The notes under the pieces were generated by a model. The model ran no database searches. It was not told the origin of the DNA and saw nothing but the letters and a program-made list of their open reading frames with translations. A stretch of DNA of 64,000 bases from Dactylorhiza incarnata (Eukaryota; Streptophyta; Magnoliopsida; Asparagales; Orchidaceae), in NCBI GenBank assembly GCA_033032865.1, contig JAWHQI010000508.1, positions 796,001 through 860,000 on the forward strand, read 5' to 3'. Below, in pieces: positions 54,919 to 64,000 of the stretch (positions within the stretch are counted from its first letter, which is position 1; each line of letters opens with the position of its first letter). The translations under genes and the position numbers were made by a program.

Positions 54919-57900
54919 TGTAAGACCCTATTTTTTTTTTTGCAAAAACCACCGGGTCTTAGGCCCAGAACCGCCGTTTTGTGGTGACATCTTCGCTCGG
55001 GAAGGTCGTCACTACAAAACGCCGATCCTGCCGGCCAAATCGATCACAAGAAAAGTAAGCTATCATGAATAAAGCAAGCAAAACATGTCCACATCACATA
55101 TAAATAAATCATCAAAAGATGTCCACAACCATAACTGAAAGAACGGAGAATAAGATAACTAGGGCCTTGCCCAATACATCAAAGCCTCACTACATGGATC
55201 ACTCGCGGAAGTAAAATAACTAAATCAACACTCACGGATCCTGTCATCTGAGCTCCTGAGCTAGACTGCCCCGCCTCCATTTGCACCAGCCTCTGGTGCT
55301 GCTCCGTCGCCGCGGTCTCCTAAAATGATAAGGTCCACCGACCGTCAGTCATAAAGACTCAGCCAATTCCCCACCCCTCCCCCCAGGGCTCCTAGGCACC
55401 GGATGGAAAGGAGGAAGCGGAGGACAAACAAGGGGTAGGAACAAATGCAGGTGACAAGGTAATATCTACTCTACACAGGTGATATATATATATATATGAA
55501 ACAAAATTGAAACAGCAGGGTAAAGTAAAGGGAAAACAGTAAAGTGCAAAAGTAGAGGCAAGTAAGTATTATAATATAAACCATTGATTTATAGGAATGC
55601 CCATACAAACCTATAGACCAAGGGGTCGTTTAGCAAGGCCTATCGTATAAAAATTCCCATACCAATTTATACGATAGGTGTCAGGGGTTGAATGCAATGA
55701 TTATGCTATGTCATGCAAGTATGTGATTATGCGGTGATCAAACAAGTGCAACTCACCCACTACGACTCTATGCGCATAGACCTTTAGTTCCCTCTTTTTG
55801 GAGCGAGCTAGACTCCTCAGGATACTCTCGTAGTGGCAAACGGAAGCGGTGGGTTGGGCCTCGCCCACCTCTAGGTTGGTATATGCACTACCCGACCTAG
55901 ACCTATCGTACGCCTCCACAAAACCCGCAGAGCGTCTGCGTACTCTTACTGACTGGACCGCCAGACTTTTATGGCTAAGTGTAAATACCACACTTGCCGA
56001 GCCCAAGTGTTAACGTCGGTGCAACGACTGCCAACACGAAGGACCCACCACCTTATGCACATGCAAATTATCCTTCAACAATACCGAGCTACAAGCTCCC
56101 CGGGCTAACCCGCCCGTCACCAATAAATATCTCAGAAACAAAAGATCACCGGACTAAACCGGCTAGACTTCCATAAGCACACTCTCAGAGTGACTTTCCT
56201 GCCTTAGAAACTCAGGTGCTAAAAGATGCTAACAAGAAAAGACGATCTTTCGTCAATTCCCGGACGACCTAGCCGAGGGTGGCACCCCACCACCCTAAGA
56301 CTTACCCAACCCCAACTTCTCTAGAGACCCATACATAATACAAGGCTACCACCCATCCTTCATTACTTCAGACCCTAGACAACCAGATTGACCTCTAACC
56401 CCAAAAGTTGTCAAATTGCTAAACGCAGACCACCCTTAACGTTTTGATGCTCATGAAGAGAGGTACACCAAATATCCAACTTCTTGACCCAAGGGATTTA
56501 CTGGGGACCCATACTACCTACTTCAGATCAAATCTAGGGTTTCATAATTTTCCATTAATAATTGTATTTTAAATAATTTTCCAAATGGCCACATAACTAA
56601 GGTTTGAACTACAAGTATATTTTTCTGACCTCCAATGCCTACTCCAATTTTTACATAAATCAATAATACCTGATAAACAGTAGGTATAAAATTGTAGGAA
56701 AAACCAGCAATATTTACTATTTTTAGAAATTCCAAAACACAATTATTTCCAATAATTTCCAAAGGAGGTACCCTCATATGAACTCCAATCCTTGTGCAAA
56801 TTAACACAGTGGTGCTTATTAATAACATATTTAATCCTACAAAGTTTGACCATGCTATTCAGAGGGTATGTTTGTAATTTCATCCAAGGATATATTTGCA
56901 ATTTCTTTCAAAATGAACTAGAGGTACCAAAAATGTTGATCTATAAATTATGAGAAAATTACAGTGGATACATATTGATATAAAAAGGCAACCAGCAAAG
57001 TTTCATGCAACTTCAGAGACTTAATATCCTAAAATTGATCATCCCAAAAATTGCCCACAATGTGAAATATTACAATTTAACCCTCCAAGAGTTTACTCAT
57101 GTTCTAACCAATTCTTCCAGAGATATAAGACATTAAAACCATGATTATGACAGAAGATGGTAAATTGATAAAAACTATTTCTCCCTAAAACCTCAAACCC
57201 TAAATAATTACAAATCTACCCTAGAGTTTATTACTTATGATTGGCAACTCCAAATCCCTCCAAACTCCTACAGTAGCATTCTCTGGTCACTAAGGCCATC
57301 TACCCAAAATTTCAAGTCAAGCCACTGAGGTTTGATCCCTCTTCCTTCATTAACCTCTAATTGCACCCCTTTAGGGTTTAGCCTAGGGTTAGGGTCTAAC
57401 CTTCTCCAATAGCTCTAGTAGGAACTCCAGAGATTTATAACCTCAAAAAACAAGTGGGTGACAGAAGATGATGATTCCCTAAGTGTTATTTCTTCCTAGA
57501 ACCCCAAATTCCAATTATTTACAAATCTACCCAAGGATTTATTACCTAGGTTAGACAACTCCAAATCTCTTCATACTCACAAGGGAGTCTTCTCTGGTCA
57601 CTAAGACCTACCCACCAAAACTTTAGGTCAAACCACTAGGGTTTGACCCTACTCCCTTCATTGACCCCTATTTGCACCCCATTAGGGTTTACCCTAGGGT
57701 TAGGGTCTAAACCTATCCAAATCCTCCCAAACCTCTTGTGAGGGTATCATATCACTTATAAAAGTCAGAGGAGTCCAACACACCCCTATCCAAGGACAAA
57801 CTCCCCTATGTCCTTCACAACCCCAAATTCCTCCCCATAGGGATCAACCCTATGACCTTGAGCAAAACAACTCCAATGCTCCCCAAACTCCTCATGGGGT

Positions 57901-60305
57901 CTCAACTTCATCCCACTGACCTTCCTAAAGAGTCACAAGACTCAAAGAACCTAATTGGTCAATGGACCATAACTTGGCTAAATGCACCCCAAAGTGCTCC
58001 AACCCTAAGTCCTAGGGCAAACCCACTCCCCAAGACTCCATAACACTCTTGGAGGTGATTTGGGTGGGGTTAGGGCAGTGGGCATAATACCACTCCACTA
58101 GGAGGTGGTTTGGCTTTGAGAAGCCCTAAGTGTCCCCTTAGTACAATTTTCCCCTTAAAGGGCAAAACTTGGACCCAAAGATTACCTAGTCAAAAGATCT
58201 CCAAATGAGATGAAATTTTAACCAGGGGTTTATCATGACCCTAATGGTACCCCACCAAAATTTGGTGGAGATTGGAGGTCATTTGGCCCTCCAATTAATT
58301 TGTGTAAGGATTATTAAATTTCCACAAAAACTTTAGGAAGAGTAACTTCTAAAAATCTGATACTCACACCTAACCTAGGTATAGGACATATGGATGCTTA
58401 GCCAAAATATCAACTACATCAGATTAGCCATTTAAGAGTTATACTAATTTTAAGGTCTGGTTTGAGTTCTGACCAGCCTCACTAGAATGAGTGCTGTGGG
58501 TCCAATACTTAACCAAATAGCTTGATTCCACTCCCATTAGAAAGTAGACACCAAGGCCTACAAAAGTTATCTCTGAGCATTTTTCGAGTTATGGCCCCTA
58601 AGGGCCTTAAAATCGGGTCACAAAATCTGTCAAAATGTGTGACAGATAATCAAATTAAATGAAATAATCATTTCATGCCTGCGAATAGCAAAAGGCGGCC
58701 AATCGGACGGCTCACAGCCTTCGTCCCCGATGAGCCAACGGCCAGGATTTGCTGCGCCTGGGCCGACTTGATCTTGGATTTCCCGGCCACCTGAGCGCCG
58801 CCCCGGCCGACCAACGCCACCACCACCTCCGTTGAGGTGGGGGCCGGCGATGAGCGGTGTTTGATCGGCCGGAGGTGGCCGGAATCGTGTTCTGTAGGAG
58901 GATGCCCAACCCGATCAACGGGGGGCAAGGTCGGCTTGATTCCCGGCCAATTGGCCACGGATCGAGCCGCCGTCGATTTAGATCTAACCCTTAGAGTTCA
59001 GGGAGGAGAACGGGACCTGTTGGAGGGCTTGCCGTCGGGTCAATCTTGAGTACACCATGGGAGCCGCCGTCGGTTGAGAAGCCATGCCGATTCCCTCCTA
59101 TAGTGCACGAAATTCTCTGGAAAGCTGGGGGTTTCTCTTCTCTCAGGTCTCTGAAGGTGAAGGGGGGTTCAATTGGGGGTGGTGATGGCTTTAAGCTCCA
59201 TGGCCATTAATGGCTTCTTCGGTTTCTTACATGGCCGGCCCCTCTCCATCTCCCCTGCCTTAATTCCCCTCTGTAACTGATGGAAACTCCTCCTAATCGG
59301 CTGAGGAGTTGAATGGAGGCATCAATTGGGGGAGCCAAGAGGTGGAACCTCTTAATGGCCATGAATGGCCTCTTCTCTCTCCTCCAAAAATGGTGAAACC
59401 CCCATTCTCTCTCTCCTAATTGCCATGGTCGGTTTCTATACTCTCTCCTGAGCTTAATGAGGGCCCACATGGGCTGGTTGACCACCCAATTGAGTTAGCC
59501 CAAAGAGATTGGGTTAGGTTTGATCATTTTGACCTAAATTGGGCAATTTTGACTTTTGGCCAAATTGGTCAATTTGGGGAACCCTAGGATGGGGCTTTTG
59601 GGTTCAATGGGTTCTAAATTAAGTTTAGGAACTAATGGTGGAGTCAATTTGGTCATTTGGTTCTTGGTTGACCCAATCTAGGGTGATTTGACCAAAATAG
59701 GCTAATTTGACTTTTGTCAAATTGAGCCCTAGGGTTGACTTGGTCATGGGGCTTTTTGGTCCACTAGCTCCCCTATGACATGATAGCCCTAGGGGTGAGG
59801 TCAATTTAATGTGGTGAAGGTCAATTGGGGTACTTTGAGAAGAAAGGTCATTTTGACCTAAAAAGGGCATTTTGGTCAATTTGCACCCCTGGGGGTCCCA
59901 TGATGAGGCTTTTGGGTCCATTAGGTCTATAATGGTATTATAAACCTAGGAGTGTGATCAATTTGACATGGTGGGGGTTGATTGGCTCTAAATGGGCTAC
60001 TTTGACCAATTTGAGGGTGTATGTTGACTTTGGTCAAATTGGTCTCTTAGGTTGACTTCAATGGGCCCTTGGTGCCCTAAGGGGACCCCTAAAGGGTTAG
60101 GGACACTAAGGTGGGGTCCAAGGGTTAAGTTGAAGCACTAGATTCCAATCCCAAGCTTGGAAGATGGGAATTGCTATTTGCAGACCAAGGTGGCTCCTTC
60201 CTCCTTTCCTAAGTTCTCAAGGTTAAAAGGCTCTTCCTATGGTTTTGTCATGGCTTAGTCATGACAAAACCAACTTAGGGGTCTAGCAGTTTGGGGGATG
60301 TTACA
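54919..60305 (-). repeat. 5' LTR of element D
   Basis: 5387 bp, nearly identical to 44641-50026. It should contain the promoter; the proposed gag initiator exon is close to its 3' end (55236-55280). Confidence 0.95.
55236..55280 (-). CDS. Proposed initiator exon of element D gag, inside the LTR
   Basis: ATG and 14 further codons (MEAGQSSSGAQMTGS) end at GGATCC|GTGAGT. Joined to 54717 the phase is 0 and the fused frame enters Gag without a stop; the 518-bp intron would remove the LTR end and the primer site. An acceptor-like TCATTTTAG lies about 41 bp upstream of the ATG, so a further 5' exon is possible. Inference only. Confidence 0.5.
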
Positions 60306-60310
60306 CGACC

Positions 60311-61079
60311 AACCCTTACTTCCCCCAAGGGAGAGCTCTAGGTTGAAGGTGTCGGAACTAAGAACTGGACCAAGGGCTTAGCGGGGAGGTCCCGACACAT
60401 ACCCGGAAGTCCCCTTGGAACTTCCCCTCCCAAGCCACTACTAAGCTTGGGCACCACTGGAGCCTCTCCTCACCCCCTAGAGAGACTTGGGGAGGGAGAG
60501 AAGGAAGGAGAGAGCTAGCCTAGGATGAGAGATCCCTCCAAATGGTGTCCCCTTGGTCCTATTTATAGGATTTTCGGATCTGGGCTGCAAATAGCCTAAA
60601 CTGGACTGCAGAATACCCAAAATACCCTCGGATCTGGACTGCGAATAGCCAAAACCGGACTGCAAATAGCCAAATCCCGTTGTTCTGGGATGCTAAACGC
60701 AGACCAACCCCCCCCCCCTCCTTTTCTGGTGGGTGAGAGAGGTTACCTCTACTGGGGCTGGGCGAGAGCTGGGCTAGCGCCCGGCGGTATCGCTACCGCC
60801 GGCGCTAGCGTCTCGCCCCCTACTGCTGGGGACGGGGGCGAGAGGAGCTCGCCCCCCATTTCCTTGGGGCTGGGCGAGAACTGGGCTAGCGCCCGGCGGT
60901 ATCGCTACCGCCGGCGCTAGCGTCTCGCCCCCCTGGGGTCTCGCCCCCCTGCTGCTGGGGGCGCCGGGGGCGAGAGGGGCTCGCCCTCCTCTCTCCCTGC
61001 TTAGGTTTATCTTGAAGAATGATGTTCGAAAATACTTTCTGTGCTTCGAGAACCTACTCGGCGAATACAGGGTTGTACA
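60311..61079 (-). repeat. 5' LTR of element C, outer part
   Basis: Continues from the CGACC duplicated by element D; equal to the remaining part of 40262-41146, with TATA box at 60559-60568 and two instead of five C-rich repeats. Ends at 61079 (TGTACA) against CTTAG. Confidence 0.92.
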
Positions 61080-61084
61080 CTTAG

Positions 61085-64000
61085 GCCCTTCAAATGAAAA
61101 AGTGTTCAACACCAATGTTGCAGCCCTTGATGTCTAGTTTAATACAAAATTGAGATCACTTGGTTTGGAGCCCTGGTTAGGTCACAACACTCATTTTGGT
61201 GGGGACTGTATGTAGGGTTGACCAGATATTGTTTTGGATGCCCACAACAATCCAGAACTCCAAATAGCTTGAAATTTGGGTTGTAGGCTATTCTTATATA
61301 CATCTAACACCTATCCAAAAATGGGAATTTTTGGAGAAATTTTCCCTAAAGTTTTTGTAAAAATTTAATAATCCTTGTATAAATTTTTTGGAGGGTCAAA
61401 TGACCTCCAATCTCCACCAAATTTTGGTGGGGTGTTATTAAGGTCATGATAAACCCCTGGCTAAAATTTCAACTCATTTGGGATTCATTTGATTAGGTAG
61501 TCATTGGGCCAAAAATTTGTCTAATAAGGGGAAAATTGTGATTAGGGTTATTTGGGGTTTTCATGGTCAAACCACCTCCAATTGGAGTGCAATTTTGGCT
61601 ACTGCCCTAATACCACCCAAAACACCTCCAAGTGAGTTTTGGGGTCATGGGGAGTTGGATTGCCCTAGGACATGAAGTTGGAGCACCTTGGGGTGCATTT
61701 AGCCAAGTAGAGAACCATTGGCCAATTGGGTCCATAGAGACTTGAGTCTTCTTGGAAAGGTCAGTGGGATCAATTTGAGACCCCATGAGGAAGATTGGTG
61801 AGCAGAGGAGTTGATTTGCTCAAGGCCATAGGGTTGATCCCTATGGAGTGGAATTTGGGGTTGTGAAGGACATAGGAGAGTTTGTCCTTGGAGATGGGTG
61901 TATTAGACTCCTCTAATCTTTATGAGTGATATAACACCCTCACAAGAAGTTTGGGTGGATTTGGGGAAGTATGGACCCAAACCCTAGGGTAAACCCTAAA
62001 GGGGTGCATTTAGAGGTCAATGAAGGAAGAGGGGTAAAACCTTTATGGTTTGACCTAAAATCTTGGAGAGCAGGTCATAGTGACCAGAGGAGTCTCCCCT
62101 GTGAAATTGAAGAGGTTTGGAGTTGCCAACCCTAGGTAATAAATCCTTGGGTAGATTTGTAAATAATTAGGTTTTGGGGATTTAGGAATAATTATTACTT
62201 AGTGATTAACCATCTTCTGTCACCCACTTAGTTTTGATGTTATTAATCCCTGGATATTCTATTAGAGCCATTGGAAAACTTTTGGAGGTCCAAATTGTAA
62301 TTATTCATATTGTTGACAATTTTTGGGATGAACAATTTTAGGGTGTTAGTTTCCTGTAATTGCATGAAACTTTGCTGGATGACATTTCATACCATTATAA
62401 ACCCACAGTATTTTTCTCATAATTTATGGATTAATATTTTTGGTACCTCTAGTTCAATTTGGAATTAATTGCAAATATATCCTTTGTGGAAATTACAAAT
62501 GTAACATCTATGGAATATGATCAAATATTTTAGGGCTGACTATTTTAATATGAATCACCTCTGTATAAATTTGCATAAGGTTTGGAGTTCATATGAGGGT
62601 ACCTCCTTTGGAATTTATTGGAAATAAATGGGTTTTGGAATTATTAGATATAGTAAACCTTGCTGGACTTTCCTACAAATTCATATCTACTGATTATTAG
62701 GTACCCTTGATTTATGTAAAAAGTTGGGTAGGCATTGGAAGTCAGAAAAGTGCACTTGTAGTTCAAACCTCAGGAAGTCGTATTTTGGAAAAAAATGGTT
62801 TTAAATATTAATAATGTTGGGAAAATTATGAAACTCTGGAATTGATCTTAAATAAGTGACCTGGACCCCAGTAAAAATATTGGGTCATAGAGTTGATTAT
62901 TTAATGTACCTCCCTTCATGAGCTTCAAAACATTAAGGATGGTCTGCGTTTAGCAAATTGGCAATTTTGGGGTTGTGGGCCAAAATGGGGTATATTGATT
63001 GGAGATGTGGGAGTTTATTGGTGATCATATGACTATGTGAGGATCCCTTGAGTTAATTAGGGTTTGATGAGTCCTAGGGTGGTGGGGTGGCACCCTTGGG
63101 GTAGGTCGTCCTGGGATTGACGAAAGATCGTCTTTTCCCTTTAGTGTCCTAAAGCACTTAAGTTTAATTCAGGTAAAGCTTTAAGGGGGTTTTCTTATGG
63201 GTAGTAACCAATAATACTAAGTGTCTTGGGTAAGGGAACTTTGGGGTGTCATCTCATTGCAGTTCCTAGTACCGTAGCGAGCCCCTTACAGGGTAACCCT
63301 CGGGAAGTCCAAGACTAACCCTAACTTATAGGAGTAAGACATTGTACAAGATTAACTAATAACACACTCACCCACACCCAGTGGTTTCGGGAGTTTAGTT
63401 GGTTTGGTGAACCGAGCAGTAGGCTCGGTGGATGAATGTGTGGATTGCTGAGTCAGGAGAGCTTGTGACTCAGTAGTGTTTTGTAGGCACGGACGGGTTG
63501 GTTCGGCGAGCCGATGGCTCGGCAGGTTATTGATGGCGGGCAGGTTAGCCCGGGGAGCTTATGGCTCAGAGATAGGAGGTAGAACATGTTGCATGTGCAT
63601 TGAAGTTGGTCGGTCTTCGGTATTGGACGGTCGTTCACACCGACGTCAATACGTTGACTCGGCAAGTGTGGTATTTACACTTAGCCTTGAAAGTCTGACA
63701 GTCCAGTCAGCAAGAGTACGCAGACGCTCCGCGGGTTTTGCGAGAGGCGTACGATAGGTCTAGGTTAGGTTGTGTGAATACCAACCTAGAGGTGGGCGAG
63801 GCCCAACCCACCGCTTCCGTTTGCCACTACGGGAGTATCCTGGGAGTCTAGCTCGCTCCAAAAAGGGGGAACTAAAGGTCTATGCGCATAGAGTCGTAGT
63901 GAGTGAGTTGCACTGTATGAACATAGCATAACAGCATACTTTGCATGTCATAGCATAAACATTGCATTCAACCTACCCCTAACGTATAAGTCGGTTATGG
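61085..64000 (+). repeat. 3' LTR of element E, second part, running off the right edge
   Basis: Colinear with element D's LTR in reverse (for example CCACCAAATTTTGGTGGGG near 61423, and a block at 63655-63925 much more alike than the rest). By alignment to D roughly 700 bp more should follow beyond the window. Frames on both strands at 63453-63757 lie in the conserved block; no protein domain was recognised. Confidence 0.85.

Larger units (their letters stand above)
44641..60305 (-). mobile_element. Element D: nearly intact Tekay/Del-like chromovirus with 5.4-kb LTRs
   Basis: LTRs 44641-50026 (5386 bp) and 54919-60305 (5387 bp) begin, on the minus strand, TGTAACATCCCCC and end GGGTCTTACA. 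Target duplication CGACC (44636-44640, 60306-60310). By eye the LTRs differ at about four bases and one T-run, the lowest divergence among the long-LTR elements here, so D is the youngest of the gypsy elements. Internal DNA is only 4.9 kb, less than the length of one LTR. Pol is one unbroken frame; gag has one shift and one stop. Confidence 0.96.
40262..61079 (-). mobile_element. Element C: gag-only Tat-type retrotransposon, interrupted by element D
   Basis: LTRs at 40262-41146 and 44579-44640 plus 60311-61079; on the minus strand they start TGTACAACCC and end TTTCAACA. Target duplication CTTAG (40257-40261, 61080-61084) lies in element E. About 5.15 kb belongs to C itself: a gag gene, a 78-bp tandem array and nothing else, so there is no protease, RT or integrase. 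Termini, TTTTGGTGCGGTGAGCGTGG primer region and AAAGAGCGGGGA tract equal those of element A. It is a non-autonomous element that would need A-type proteins in trans. Confidence 0.93.

Overview
The window is repeat-dense nuclear DNA from a flowering plant. It shows plant-type LTR retrotransposons (Ty1/copia, a Ty3/gypsy Tat-type element with an extra 'archaic' RNase H, and Tekay/Del-like chromoviruses with a C-terminal chromodomain), initiator-Met-tRNA primer sites, a PIF/Harbinger element with a plant-type DDE transposase and Myb/SANT partner, a tRNA-derived SINE and fold-back MITEs. The only likely host gene is a FAR1-domain protein cut by the left edge (1-266, minus). Species cannot be fixed from the sequence alone.

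Layout. 1-3.75 kb: the FAR1-like 5' end, a GC-rich minisatellite, and AT-rich DNA with hairpins of the CACTA subterminal kind. 3757-8807: a complete Ty1/copia element (minus) with identical, very short 109-bp LTRs, a TCCTG target duplication and one in-frame stop. 8.9-9.0 kb: a SINE. 9.83-34.72 kb: a Harbinger element whose two genes diverge around an 85-bp minisatellite. Its transposase is split by element A (Tat-type gypsy, 13327-33911, duplication GAAAT). A is in turn split inside its integrase by element B (chromovirus, 18452-27313, duplication TGCTC). A carries two antisense transcription units, each with its own TATA box, between pol and the 3' LTR.

34.7-38.4 kb: two related fold-back MITEs with 8-bp duplications, a 1.4-kb element with GC-rich inverted ends, and AT microsatellites. 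38.4 kb to the right edge: a 3' LTR of a chromovirus (element E, plus), split by element C (40262-61079, minus, duplication CTTAG), a gag-only Tat-type element with a 78-bp satellite-like array. C's 5' LTR is split by element D (44641-60305, minus, duplication CGACC), a nearly intact Tekay-like chromovirus with 5.4-kb LTRs.

Nesting order agrees with LTR divergence counted by eye: A about 2%, B about 0.6%, C about 1-1.5%, D about 0.1%, copia none seen. The most interesting inference is that both chromoviruses whose gag can be read (B and D) seem to start gag from a small ATG exon inside the LTR, joined by splicing over the primer-binding site, and to share a short phase-1 intron just before the protease. 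C keeps A's termini, primer site and purine tract, and may be mobilised by A-type proteins.
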